Source of the DNA: Pedobacter sp. BMA
Lineage (GTDB): Bacteria; Bacteroidota; Bacteroidia; Sphingobacteriales; Sphingobacteriaceae
NCBI RefSeq assembly: GCF_001027745.1
Contig: NZ_LECU01000004.1
Location: 720,550 to 784,549, forward strand
Direction: 5' to 3'
Length of the DNA stretch: 64,000 nt
Shown: positions 35,370 to 44,807 of the stretch, one piece after another
Layout of the letters: every line of letters begins with the position of its first letter
Numbering within the stretch: position 1 is the stretch's first letter
Program-made: the position numbers and the translations under genes
Notes under the pieces: model-generated
The model's database searches: none
What the model saw: the letters and a program-made list of their open reading frames with translations, nothing else
What the model was told of the DNA's origin: nothing

Positions 35370-36770
35370 ATGAAATTCAGATATAAGCATTCCATCTTAA
35401 TCGGTTTTACCATCCTTACCTTTAGTGCTTGTGTAACTAAAAAGTATACCAGCCCACAAGTTGTCAGTGAAGGTTTATACCGGGATAATAATACCACAGA
35501 CACCATAACCATGGCTGATATGCCATGGAAAAATTTGTTTTCTGATACTACATTACAGTCACTAATTCAGCAGGGCTTAAATCAAAACTTAGATTTAAAA
35601 CAAGCGATTGAGCGTATAAAAATCTCAGAGGCTACCTTGAGACAAAGTCGCGCCTCATTATTACCAAGTTTACAGGCTGATGTTTCAGTTACAGATGCTA
35701 AGCAGGCAGCTGCAGCACTAAACTTTCCTTCCGGAATCAATATCAACCTGGAAACCCAGACTTATAAGGCCGCATTAAGCACCGCATGGGAAGCCGATAT
35801 ATGGGGAAAATTAAGTAGTGCCAAACGTTCAGCTTATGCAGCTTTATTACAAAGTGATGCAACTAAACGTGCAGTACAAACCCAGCTCATTGCAACTATT
35901 GCCAATAGCTATTATAATTTGCTTGCATTAGATAAACAACTTGCCATCACTGAGCAAACTGTAAAAATCAGAACTCAGGATGTGGAAACTATGAAAGCGC
36001 TAAAAGAAGGAGCTGTAGTTAACGGTGCATCTGTAGTACAGAGTGAAGCGAACTTATATGCCGCTCAAGTGACTATTCCTGATCTAAAGAGAAGTATCAA
36101 AGAGGCAGAAAATGCATTGAGTATTGTACTTGCAAAAGCTCCGGAAAGTATCAATCGTACAACTATAGACGCGCAGGTACCCTTTGCCAATCTCCAGACT
36201 GGTGTATCAGCGCAGTTATTAAAAAATCGTCCGGACGTTATTGCTGCAGAATTTGGATTTAGATCAGCCTTCGAAAACACAAATGTTGCAAAGGCCTATT
36301 TCTATCCGGCTTTAACTTTAACAGCATCTGGTGGTTTGACCAGTTTACAATTGAGCAACTTTTTTGATAACTCTATCTTCTATAGTTTAGTTGGTGGATT
36401 AACACAACCTATCTTTGCAAAAGGAGCAAATAAGGCCCGGTTAACTACTGCTCAGGCAAATCAGCAAATTGCTTTCTATACCTTTCAGCAAACACTTTTA
36501 ACAGGCGGACAGGAAGTTTCAAATGCATTGTACGCTTATCAAACCGCAGCAGAAAAAGAAGAAACAAGAGCAAAACAAATTGCCTCATTAACTAAAGCGG
36601 TAGACTTTACCAAAGAGTTATTACGTTACAGCTCTGCTACAAATTATACAGACGTTTTAACATCAGAGCAGAGTTTACTAACTGCACAGTTGAGTGGTAT
36701 AAACGACAAATTACAAAAACTACAGGCAGTTGTTGAACTATACCGCGCCTTAGGTGGTGGCTGGAAATAA
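35370..36770 (+). CDS. RND outer membrane factor (OprM/TolC-type lipoprotein)
   Basis: A 466-residue channel. The N-terminal signal ends in a lipobox at FSAC, followed by the OprM-like start (SPQVVSEG...). Two long repeats of alpha-helical sequence (for example NLDLKQAIERIKISEATLRQ) match the efflux-duct fold. I choose the ATG at 35370, 10 nt after the pump gene, since the longer open frame overlaps the pump's coding sequence. Confidence 0.92.
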   Translation: MKFRYKHSILIGFTILTFSACVTKKYTSPQVVSEGLYRDNNTTDTITMADMPWKNLFSDTTLQSLIQQGLNQNLDLKQAIERIKISEATLRQSRASLLPSLQADVSVTDAKQAAAALNFPSGININLETQTYKAALSTAWEADIWGKLSSAKRSAYAALLQSDATKRAVQTQLIATIANSYYNLLALDKQLAITEQTVKIRTQDVETMKALKEGAVVNGASVVQSEANLYAAQVTIPDLKRSIKEAENALSIVLAKAPESINRTTIDAQVPFANLQTGVSAQLLKNRPDVIAAEFGFRSAFENTNVAKAYFYPALTLTASGGLTSLQLSNFFDNSIFYSLVGGLTQPIFAKGANKARLTTAQANQQIAFYTFQQTLLTGGQEVSNALYAYQTAAEKEETRAKQIASLTKAVDFTKELLRYSSATNYTDVLTSEQSLLTAQLSGINDKLQKLQAVVELYRALGGGWK

Positions 36771-37088
36771 GCACAAGATCCTAAAGTATATAAAGCCATC
36801 CCATATATTCGGATGGCTTTCTTGTTTAAGCAGGTTTCAATTACAAAACGGTTAAAATAGCTGCATCTGCCTGGTTAGGTGGGTATCTGTGAAAAAGTCA
36901 GAATTAAAAAAATATATGATGTATCACGTAATCAATAATTTTAGTCTTCGCATATGCGTTGCTGCACCTGCAGATGATGCCGATAATTTTATCCCTAAAT
37001 AGGCCTGCGTTTTTTGATGTATTACTAAAATATTGTAAGTTTAAAGTTTTTTAAGCGGCTTAGCTTCTAAAAATTTTTATCCACCCCA
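36771..37088. other. Gene-free gap before SNF2 gene
   Basis: The gap holds the RND operon terminator at its left end. I see no strong TAnnTTTG promoter and no small gene in the rest. Confidence 0.5.
36792..36825 (+). terminator. Terminator after RND operon
   Basis: A 10-bp stem (AAAGCCATCC / GGATGGCTTT) with a 9-nt loop and the T-rich tail CTTGTTT. Confidence 0.8.
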
Positions 37089-39980
37089 ATGTTACGCGTC
37101 GATAGTTCTAAACCATGTAAAATTGTATACTCTTTGTGCAAACATGAGTACCTGGGCTATTTAATTGAACCCCATATTGTTCAACTAAATCCACAGGGTG
37201 ATTTTTCTTTTACCTATCAGCGAATTTTCACCCATACTGCGGCAGAGTTTTCCGGATGTTTAACCGAAATTGATTTTAAGCTAATCAGGATATTAGATGA
37301 TATCGAACAGGACTCACTGATTAAAAAATATTACAAAAAATTAATCAGACCTACCGAGTTTTTTGCTAAAATTTTTGATGATAAGTTTTATGAAAGCGTT
37401 AGACCTAAGATCGAAAAAAAACTGGCTGAAGCGCTTGAGATTCTAAAAACTAAAGATGCACTGTACATCATGGATAAGGATGGCTGGCCTGTAGAGCGCA
37501 AAATAGAACTGGCTTCAGAACCCGCATCAATCTTATTTCACTTCCGTCGCAATGAAACGGAGACAAGGTATTTCCCTACCATAAAATATAAAAATCTTCG
37601 GATCGAATTTATGTTCAGGGAAGCACAGATTGTGAGCAATAAGCCAGCCTGGTTGTTGCTTGACGATATTTTATATTTTTTCGATCAGGAAATTGAAGGT
37701 AAAAAACTTCAACCCTTTTTGGCCAAACGCTACATTGCAATTCCAAAGTCTACAGAAGCTACTTATTTTGAAAAATTTGTAGCACCCCTGATCGAGAAAC
37801 ACCATGTATATGCTGAGGGATTTGAGATTAGAACGGAGCAATTTGAAGCAAAACCCATTCTGAAAGTTTTTTATGTAGATGGAGGATTGTCACAAATTCA
37901 GCTTTATTTCAAATATGGCGAATATACTTTTTCAGTTGAAAATGTACATAAGGTTACTGTACGTTTAGAAAAAACCGCAGACAATTATATTTTTCACAGA
38001 ATCAAAAGATCAGCAGAGTGGGAAAAAAAACAGTTCAATCTACTCTTATCACTTGGATTAAAAAAAACCAGTACCCTTTTGCACAATCTCGAGGTAGCTC
38101 ACCAGGATGAAAATCCAAGTTATGCGGCCATCAACTGGGTAAATGAACATATAGAAACGCTGGAAGCTTCAGGGTTTGAAATTGAGCAGGCCACCGGACA
38201 GAAACGGTTTGTTTTTGGAATAAGCAAAATAGACCTGGAAGTTAAGGAAGCAAACGACTGGTTTGACATCAATGCAGTAGTGTGGTTTGGAAAATATCAA
38301 ATACCATTTTTATCTTTAAAGCAGCATATTTTACATAAACGCAGGGAGTTTTTATTACCTGATGGAGAAGTTGCCATTATCCCGGATAAATGGTTTACAC
38401 AATATGGTAGCCTATTCAGCCTTGCAGATTCAGGAGCCAGTATGAAGCTTAAAAAACATCATATCGGTTTGATCAATGATCTTGCAGAAGATAGTTTGGC
38501 AAATGTAACCCTTGAGCGTAAACTTCAGCGTCTTTCTGATTTTGAAGATATCGCAGATATGCAGATGCCTGCACATTTTAAGGGCAGTCTGCGCGATTAT
38601 CAGAAAGCAGGCTACAATTGGTTTAGTTTCCTGCGAGAATACAATTTTGGAGGCTGCCTTGCCGATGACATGGGATTAGGTAAAACTATTCAGACGCTGG
38701 CCATGCTGCAAAAGGTCAAAGAAGATGAACAGGCAATAAATGCCCAAAGCACTTCGCTGATCATTATGCCAACATCTCTCATCTATAACTGGCTTACTGA
38801 AGCAAAAAAGTTTACCCCAAAATTGAAAATACTGGCCCACACGGGTTCAAACCGCAATAAAGACATCGCAAACTTTGCTAAATACGATATCGTTATTACC
38901 ACATACGGGGTAACCCGAGTAGATGCTGATGAATTGAAGAACTTTTACTTCAACTACATCATACTTGATGAAAGTCAAAACATTAAAAATCCATCCTCGA
39001 AATCTTTTAAATCTGTCAGAAGTTTAAAGTCAAGGCATCGATTGATTTTGAGTGGTACACCTGTCGAAAACTCCGTAGGAGATCTATGGTCACAGCTAAC
39101 GTTCCTCAACCCAGGCTTGCTGGGCACACAAGCTTTCTTCTACGAAGAGTACGTACAAGCCATAGAAAAAAAGAAAGACGAAGACAAGGCCCGAAAACTG
39201 CAGTCAATCATTAAACCCTTTGTACTTCGACGCACGAAGGAACAAGTGGCCGCCGAACTGCCGCCTAAAACTGAACAGATAATTTACTGCAATATGAGCG
39301 AGGATCAGGCCAGTTATTACGAAAAAACCAAGTCCGCCTATCGTAATGATTTATTGCAAAGTATGGACGACGGTACATTTGCACAGAAACAGGTTCAATT
39401 ACTTCAGGGCCTCACGGCTTTAAGACAACTGGCTAACCATCCCGTGATGATTGATGATGGTTATGTGTCTGATTCAGGAAAATTTGAGAATGTGATTCAT
39501 ACGCTTGATAACGTGCTGAAGGGCGGACATAAAGTTTTAGTTTTCTCCCAGTTTGTAAAACACCTAGACATATTTAAAAAACACTTTCAAAGAGAAAACA
39601 TCCCATTCGCTTACCTGGATGGAGCAACGCGTAACCGTGGAGAAATAGTGGCAGAATTCCAGCAAAATACGGAGCTTAAGGTATTTTTAATTTCTATAAA
39701 AGCAGGCGGTGTGGGATTGAATTTAACACAGGCTGACTATGTGTTCATTCTTGATCCATGGTGGAACCCGGCAGTTGAACAGCAGGCAATTGACAGGACT
39801 CACCGCATCGGGCAGGATAAAAAAGTCTTTATCTATAAGTTTATTGCCAAAGATACTGTCGAAGAAAAAATCCTCGCCTTACAGAACAGGAAGAAGTCGC
39901 TCGCCAGCTCGCTCATCACAACTGAAGAAAGCTTCTTCAAATCTTTAAGTAAAGAAGATATCAGGGACATCTTGAATTAA
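37089..39980 (+). CDS. SNF2/Rad54-type DEAD/DEAH helicase
   Basis: A 963-residue SF2 ATPase. The first half (about 1-470) is poorly conserved. Walker A-like motif DDMGLGKTIQTLA starts near residue 527, followed by DESQNIKN (Walker B/motif II DESQ in place of DEAH), SGTPVENS, and motifs V/VI near the C-terminus (KAGGVGLNLTQ, DRTHRIGQ). Such proteins move along DNA or remodel protein-DNA complexes; the partner is unknown. It is a separate transcript from the RND operon. Confidence 0.9.
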   Translation: MLRVDSSKPCKIVYSLCKHEYLGYLIEPHIVQLNPQGDFSFTYQRIFTHTAAEFSGCLTEIDFKLIRILDDIEQDSLIKKYYKKLIRPTEFFAKIFDDKFYESVRPKIEKKLAEALEILKTKDALYIMDKDGWPVERKIELASEPASILFHFRRNETETRYFPTIKYKNLRIEFMFREAQIVSNKPAWLLLDDILYFFDQEIEGKKLQPFLAKRYIAIPKSTEATYFEKFVAPLIEKHHVYAEGFEIRTEQFEAKPILKVFYVDGGLSQIQLYFKYGEYTFSVENVHKVTVRLEKTADNYIFHRIKRSAEWEKKQFNLLLSLGLKKTSTLLHNLEVAHQDENPSYAAINWVNEHIETLEASGFEIEQATGQKRFVFGISKIDLEVKEANDWFDINAVVWFGKYQIPFLSLKQHILHKRREFLLPDGEVAIIPDKWFTQYGSLFSLADSGASMKLKKHHIGLINDLAEDSLANVTLERKLQRLSDFEDIADMQMPAHFKGSLRDYQKAGYNWFSFLREYNFGGCLADDMGLGKTIQTLAMLQKVKEDEQAINAQSTSLIIMPTSLIYNWLTEAKKFTPKLKILAHTGSNRNKDIANFAKYDIVITTYGVTRVDADELKNFYFNYIILDESQNIKNPSSKSFKSVRSLKSRHRLILSGTPVENSVGDLWSQLTFLNPGLLGTQAFFYEEYVQAIEKKKDEDKARKLQSIIKPFVLRRTKEQVAAELPPKTEQIIYCNMSEDQASYYEKTKSAYRNDLLQSMDDGTFAQKQVQLLQGLTALRQLANHPVMIDDGYVSDSGKFENVIHTLDNVLKGGHKVLVFSQFVKHLDIFKKHFQRENIPFAYLDGATRNRGEIVAEFQQNTELKVFLISIKAGGVGLNLTQADYVFILDPWWNPAVEQQAIDRTHRIGQDKKVFIYKFIAKDTVEEKILALQNRKKSLASSLITTEESFFKSLSKEDIRDILN

Positions 39981-40077
39981 GGTTTCAGAAATTCGCCAAG
40001 ATCATGATTGCAATCAAGAAAAGAAAAACTCATTTTCATTTCTCTTGTTATTAACTCATAACATAAATACAACAATC

Positions 40078-40395
40078 ATGATAAACGAAGAATTGAATAC
40101 AACATTAAACAATGTTAAAGAAGCCTGGAAATATCCTGAATTATTTGAAAATGTTTCCAGTTCTGAGCGATGGCTTTCTGGTGCCGCAGGTGGGTATTTA
40201 TTATTAAAAGGCATTACCAGTATTTTTTCTCACCCGGTAATTGGTTTAACCAGTGCTGCAATCGGGGCCGGATTACTATATCGTGGTATAACAGGTTATT
40301 GTCCGCTAAAAGATTTGGCCGAGCAAAGAAGCCTGGAAGATGTTGTGGATGAAGTTCTGGTAACAGAAACCGTTGTTGTAGATAAGCTGGGGTAA
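40078..40395 (+). CDS. Small membrane protein, DUF2892-like
   Basis: A 105-residue protein. After a 25-residue N-terminal region, two hydrophobic helices (GGYLLLKGITSIF and GLTSAAIGAGLLYRG) form a hairpin, followed by YCPLKDL, which matches the DUF2892/YgaP inner-membrane family. The function is unknown. I choose the ATG at 40078 with MINEEL; the longer frame would start with an unsupported TTG. Confidence 0.75.
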   Translation: MINEELNTTLNNVKEAWKYPELFENVSSSERWLSGAAGGYLLLKGITSIFSHPVIGLTSAAIGAGLLYRGITGYCPLKDLAEQRSLEDVVDEVLVTETVVVDKLG

Positions 40396-40432
40396 AATTT
40401 TAAATACGAAATTTCCATTTCTTATAAAACTG

Positions 40433-40452
40433 GTTAACTTTAGAAAGTTAAC
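40433..40452. promoter_or_regulatory. Palindrome over promoter of DUF1080 gene
   Basis: GTTAACTTT AG AAAGTTAAC is a 9-bp inverted repeat with a 2-nt spacer. It contains TAACTTTA, a near-consensus -7 element, and ends 8 nt before the ATG. A regulator bound here would block transcription. Confidence 0.45.
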
Positions 40453-40460
40453 ACACCATT

Positions 40461-41243
40461 ATGAGCAAATACGCACTATTACTGATCCCAACATTTTTTG
40501 CCGTACAATCAATGGCACAAGATAAAAAAACTGACCCGGCCAACGATCCAAAAACCACAGAGGTTTGGGAACCGGTACCAAAAGTTATTTCACCAGGTAA
40601 GCTTCCTCAAGATGCTCCTTCGGATGCTATTGTCCTTTTCGACGGTAGAAATCTTGATGCATGGCATTCTGTTAAAGATCCGTCAAAACCGGCAGCATGG
40701 ACAATTGATGATGGTTTCTTCACAGTTAAGAAAGGAACAGGTAATATCGAAACCAATAAAAAATTCACCGACTATCAGCTGCATTTAGAATGGAAAATTC
40801 CGGCAAATATATCTGGTGAAGGACAGGCAAGGGGAAATAGCGGTGTATTTTTAGCATCAACAGGTCCAGGTGATGATGGATATGAAATCCAGATTATGGA
40901 TAATTTTAGCAATAAAACTTATGTAAATGGCCAAACGGGAAGTGTTTATAAACAGGCAGTTCCTTTAGCTAACGCGAATAAAAAACCAGGCGAGTGGCAG
41001 TATTATGATATTATCTGGAATGCACCACGTTTTAATGAAGACGGTACGGTTAAAAAACCTGCTACTGTAACCTTGTTTTTAAATGGGGTACTTTTGCAAA
41101 ATAACTATGTGTTAAAAGGACAAACCAGATATATTGGCGCGCCTGAGTATAAAAGCCATGGGGCTGCATCCATCAAATTGCAAGACCATGGTGATCCAAG
41201 TCCAGCCATCAGTTTTAGAAACATCTGGGTAAGAGAACTCTAG
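40461..41243 (+). CDS. Exported DUF1080 protein (3-keto-glucoside hydrolase-like)
   Basis: A 260-residue exported protein with a signal peptide ending SMAQ (residues 1-19). The DUF1080 core shows LFDGRNLDAWHS, NSGVFLAST and YEIQIMDN with the lectin-like fold. Members are thought to hydrolyse or bind 3-keto-glycosides in the periplasm. A palindrome overlies its promoter. A bidirectional terminator follows. Confidence 0.85.
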   Translation: MSKYALLLIPTFFAVQSMAQDKKTDPANDPKTTEVWEPVPKVISPGKLPQDAPSDAIVLFDGRNLDAWHSVKDPSKPAAWTIDDGFFTVKKGTGNIETNKKFTDYQLHLEWKIPANISGEGQARGNSGVFLASTGPGDDGYEIQIMDNFSNKTYVNGQTGSVYKQAVPLANANKKPGEWQYYDIIWNAPRFNEDGTVKKPATVTLFLNGVLLQNNYVLKGQTRYIGAPEYKSHGAASIKLQDHGDPSPAISFRNIWVREL

Positions 41244-41256
41244 CCTAAACTAAAAT

Positions 41257-41288
41257 AAAAAAAGCCTTACAATTGTAAGGCTTTTTTT
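41257..41288. terminator. Bidirectional terminator
   Basis: A perfect palindrome with AAAAAAAGCC at one end and its complement at the other, giving A/T runs on both strands. It separates DUF1080 from the convergent aat gene. Confidence 0.9.
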
Positions 41289-41309
41289 ATTTTTTGGCTA
41301 AAATCCACG

Positions 41310-41942
41310 TTATTGCGCATGTAAAATCTGTTCATACACATCACGGCTAATCATTTCTGCACCCATGCTCATCAGGTGATCATTTGGCAATTGACAATCG
41401 ATCAATTCGATATTGAGCTGGGACAAATAAATAAGCGCCGATTTGGAAGCATTACTCACCTTACTAAACATACTTTCGCCACAAAAAACCTGATTAATCT
41501 TTACCCCGTATAAGCCGCCAACCAGCTCATCATCCTGCCAAACTTCCACGCTGTGCGCATAGCCGTTACGGTGTAGATCAATGTAGGCCTGTTGCATCTC
41601 TGAGGTAATCCAGGTTCCGTCCTGATCTTTACGGGGCGACGTAGCACAGTTTAAAATTACATCCTCAAAAGCCTGGTTTAGTGTAAATCTGAAAAGCTGC
41701 GCACTTAAGGTTTTTCTCATGCTTTTACTTACCTTGATCTTATCAGGATATATCACACACCTTTGATGTGGAGAGTACCAGAGGATGGGATCTCCTTCGC
41801 TAAACCAGGGAAAAATCCCATTGCTGTAGGCATTTAGTAAACGCTCAAGACTTAAATCACCCCCTATCGCCAATAAACCATCCTCTTCGGCAAGTGAAGG
41901 TTCGGGAAAACAGGGTTCATTTTCATCGAGTTGGAAAAACAT
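41310..41942 (-). CDS. aat: Leucyl/phenylalanyl-tRNA-protein transferase
   Basis: A 210-residue Aat enzyme, which adds Leu or Phe to N-terminal Lys or Arg to create N-degrons for ClpAP. Family motifs are visible: the FPEPSLAEEDGLLAIGGDLS start, SNGIFPWF, PHQRCVIYPDK and the segment GGLYGVKINQVFCGESMFSK. I choose the ATG at 41942; a longer frame starts at 41966 without a family match. It is a single gene on the minus strand. Confidence 0.94.
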   Translation of the reverse strand: MFFQLDENEPCFPEPSLAEEDGLLAIGGDLSLERLLNAYSNGIFPWFSEGDPILWYSPHQRCVIYPDKIKVSKSMRKTLSAQLFRFTLNQAFEDVILNCATSPRKDQDGTWITSEMQQAYIDLHRNGYAHSVEVWQDDELVGGLYGVKINQVFCGESMFSKVSNASKSALIYLSQLNIELIDCQLPNDHLMSMGAEMISRDVYEQILHAQ

Positions 41943-42016
41943 ATGCGAAAATAAGAAAGAAAACAAACTTTAAACCCTTACGTTTAATAAGAGTCTTACA
42001 GTTTAAATCGTAGATT

Positions 42017-43459
42017 ATGAGCACTAAAGATAATTTCATCAAAGTTAAGCACCTTTATAACAGAGCTGGTTTTGGCATATCTTATTCTAATTTACAGAAA
42101 CTCAGCAAAAAAAATATCCATAAAGTAATTGATGGGCTTTTGGAAGAGCCAAAAGAAGATGATTCATTAAAACTTGTTGATGAATCTGAAGAAAAACGTC
42201 AGCTGCTGGTACAGGCAGGACTTTATGCAAAAAAAGACCTCAACGATGAGGAAAAAAAAATGCGTCAGGAAATTATCCGCATGCAGAATGAGATCAGCAA
42301 GGATTTAAACATTGCCTTCATTAGCAAAATGATTAATACTGAGCATCCCCTGCGGGAAAAGATGACCCTGTTTTGGCACGGACATTTTGCCTGTCGCAGC
42401 AACAATCCAATGTATGCACAACAGCTTAATAACATCCAGCGTAAACATGGTTTAGGCAGTTTTAAAACTCTGCTGGTAGAAGTTTCCAAGTCTCCAGCCA
42501 TGCTCAATTACCTGAATAATCAACAAAACAAAAAAGGCAAGCCTAATGAAAACTTTGCCCGGGAGCTAATGGAACTTTTTACGTTAGGCAGAGGAAAGTA
42601 TAGCGAGCAGGACATTAAAGAATCGGCACGCGCTTTTACCGGATGGAGCTATGATAAAGACGGAACATTCATCTTCAGAAAAAATCAGCATGATGAAGGG
42701 ACTAAAACTTTTTTTGGAAAGGTAGGTAATTTCGAAGGCGAGAATATCATAGACATCATTCTGGAAAAGCCCGAAACGGCTGAGTTCATTGCAAGAAAAG
42801 CTTATAAATTTTTTGTGAACGACACCCCTGATGAAACGCATGTAAAAGAATTAGCCTCACATTTCTACAATTCCAAATATGATATCAGCGAACTCATGAA
42901 AAAGATGTTCAGTGCTGACTGGTTCTATAATTCTGAAAACGTGGGTACTAAAATTAAATCACCGGCAGAGTTTCTGGTAGGCTTGAGCCGCGAATTCTTT
43001 GTTACCTACAATAAACCCACTGTATTGATTCAGCTCCAAAGCAGTCTTGGCCAATATTTATTTAATCCACCGAATGTAGCGGGATGGCCAGGTGGACAAA
43101 GCTGGATCGACAGTTCATCATTAATGCTGAGGATGCGCATCCCTTCATTAGTATTGAATGATGGGGAAATAGATTTCAGTGGTAAAGCCGACCCTGAAGA
43201 TGAGGCCGTAATCGCACTGAGTCGCGCAGGCACCAATAATGCAAATGCTTCGGCCAAACCAAAGTCTTATGTAAATGCAAACGCCAACTGGCCTAAGTTT
43301 TTAAGTACGCTACCCCGTGGTTTAACCCCGCTTGCGCTAACGGAATTTTTGCTGCAACCCAGGTTAAATGATAAGATAACTAACATGGTAAGCGATAACA
43401 AAGGACTGAGAAGTACAGCCGTCGAAATTACGAGCATGCCAGAATATCAACTTTGCTAA
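42017..43459 (+). CDS. DUF1800 domain protein
   Basis: A 480-residue protein with the DUF1800 signature: RAGFG near the start, LREKMTLFWHGHF, NYLNNQQNKKGKPNENFARELMELF and GWPGG...W. It has no signal peptide by eye. The gene is 37 nt before a DUF1501 gene; this pair is conserved in Bacteroidota and Planctomycetes. Biochemical function is unknown. Candidate partners are the DUF1501 protein and exported enzymes. Confidence 0.9.
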   Translation: MSTKDNFIKVKHLYNRAGFGISYSNLQKLSKKNIHKVIDGLLEEPKEDDSLKLVDESEEKRQLLVQAGLYAKKDLNDEEKKMRQEIIRMQNEISKDLNIAFISKMINTEHPLREKMTLFWHGHFACRSNNPMYAQQLNNIQRKHGLGSFKTLLVEVSKSPAMLNYLNNQQNKKGKPNENFARELMELFTLGRGKYSEQDIKESARAFTGWSYDKDGTFIFRKNQHDEGTKTFFGKVGNFEGENIIDIILEKPETAEFIARKAYKFFVNDTPDETHVKELASHFYNSKYDISELMKKMFSADWFYNSENVGTKIKSPAEFLVGLSREFFVTYNKPTVLIQLQSSLGQYLFNPPNVAGWPGGQSWIDSSSLMLRMRIPSLVLNDGEIDFSGKADPEDEAVIALSRAGTNNANASAKPKSYVNANANWPKFLSTLPRGLTPLALTEFLLQPRLNDKITNMVSDNKGLRSTAVEITSMPEYQLC

Positions 43460-43496
43460 TTATTCAGGTACTCATCATTCACTAAAGAACAAAGAG

Positions 43497-44696
43497 ATGG
43501 ACAGAAGAAACTTTTTAAGAAATACAGGATTTGTAGCGGCAGGTTCATTGTTTGTACCTGCTTTCATGAAGCCTTTAGAGGCGATGGCTTTAGACGAACT
43601 TAGCCTTTATAAAAATTTAGTTGTCGTTCAACTCTCCGGTGGTAATGACGGCCTTAACACGGTTGTTCCGCATGGAAACGACATCTATTATCAGAAAAGG
43701 AGAAGCATTGCCATTAAACCAGAGGAAGTTCTAAAGCTAAATGACATGCAAGGGCTAAATCCAAATATGAAAGCCCTGCAGGAGATTTATGATCAGGGCT
43801 GGATGACCATTATCAATGATGTGGGCTACCCCAACCCCGACCGCTCCCATTTCCGCTCCATGGATATCTGGCAAACAGGAAGTGATAGTAACCAGTTCTT
43901 ATCAACCGGATGGATCGGCAGATATTTAGACAGCAACTGCCAGACCTGCAAATTTCCTTATACTGCCATTGAAGTTGATGATTCGCTTTCACTGGCATTA
44001 AAAGGACAAAGTAAAAAAGGAATAGCACTCAAAGACCCTGCTTCTTTATTTCGCAACACCAATGATCCTTTTTTTAAAGCCATGCTTCAAAGCGAAAAAG
44101 AACATTTGGATGAAGATAATCTCGGCTATTTATATAAAACCATGATTGAAACACAATCCTCGGCCAGCTACATTCAAAATACCTCAAAAATTTATCAGTC
44201 CAAATCTATCTATCCTGCTTCAGGTTTTGCCAATCAGTTAAAAACAGTATCCAAGTTTATTTCGTCAGGACTAAAAACACGTGTTTATTATGTTTCTCTA
44301 AGTGGTTTCGACACCCACGTTAACCAGATTAACCAGCAAGGAAACCTACTCAAACAGTACAGTGAAGGCATGGCCGCATTCTTAAAGGACTTGAAAACAA
44401 ATAATAAGTTGGATGACACCCTGGTGATCACCTTTTCTGAATTTGGGCGCCGCGTTGAGCAAAATGCAAGTAATGGGACCGATCATGGAACCGCAAATAA
44501 CATGTTCATCTTTGGCGGCAAACTGAAAAAACAAGGCATATTCAATGATGCCCCAAATTTAAGTGATTTAGATACAGGAGATTTGAAATATCAACTTGAT
44601 TTCAGACAAGTTTACGGAACCATATTAGACAAATGGCTTGATGTGAACAACGCAGATATTTTGAATAAAAAATTTAATACACTTGATTTTATATAA
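43497..44696 (+). CDS. DUF1501 domain protein with Tat-like signal
   Basis: A 399-residue protein with an N-terminal twin-arginine pattern (DRRNFLRNTGFVAAGSLFV) and then a hydrophobic stretch. The sulfatase-like DUF1501 core shows VVQLSGGNDGLNTVVPHG, DRSHFRSMDIW and TFSEFGRRVEQN...GTDHG, with metal-binding positions in the last motif. It is likely exported folded. Function is unknown. It follows its DUF1800 partner. Confidence 0.9.
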   Translation: MDRRNFLRNTGFVAAGSLFVPAFMKPLEAMALDELSLYKNLVVVQLSGGNDGLNTVVPHGNDIYYQKRRSIAIKPEEVLKLNDMQGLNPNMKALQEIYDQGWMTIINDVGYPNPDRSHFRSMDIWQTGSDSNQFLSTGWIGRYLDSNCQTCKFPYTAIEVDDSLSLALKGQSKKGIALKDPASLFRNTNDPFFKAMLQSEKEHLDEDNLGYLYKTMIETQSSASYIQNTSKIYQSKSIYPASGFANQLKTVSKFISSGLKTRVYYVSLSGFDTHVNQINQQGNLLKQYSEGMAAFLKDLKTNNKLDDTLVITFSEFGRRVEQNASNGTDHGTANNMFIFGGKLKKQGIFNDAPNLSDLDTGDLKYQLDFRQVYGTILDKWLDVNNADILNKKFNTLDFI

Positions 44697-44780
44697 GTGA
44701 GATTCATCTTGTAGTTATTATTTATACAATAAAAATAAAAGCAGTTTTTTCTATCGGCGTTTAAGATTTAGAAGAATCTC

Positions 44781-44788
44781 TATCTTAG
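44781..44788 (+). promoter_or_regulatory. Near-consensus -7 element for pentapeptide gene
   Basis: TATCTTAG differs from TAnnTTTG in one base and lies 19 nt before the ATG at 44808. Confidence 0.4.
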
Positions 44789-44807
44789 CAGGCACAAAAG
44801 CCGATAT

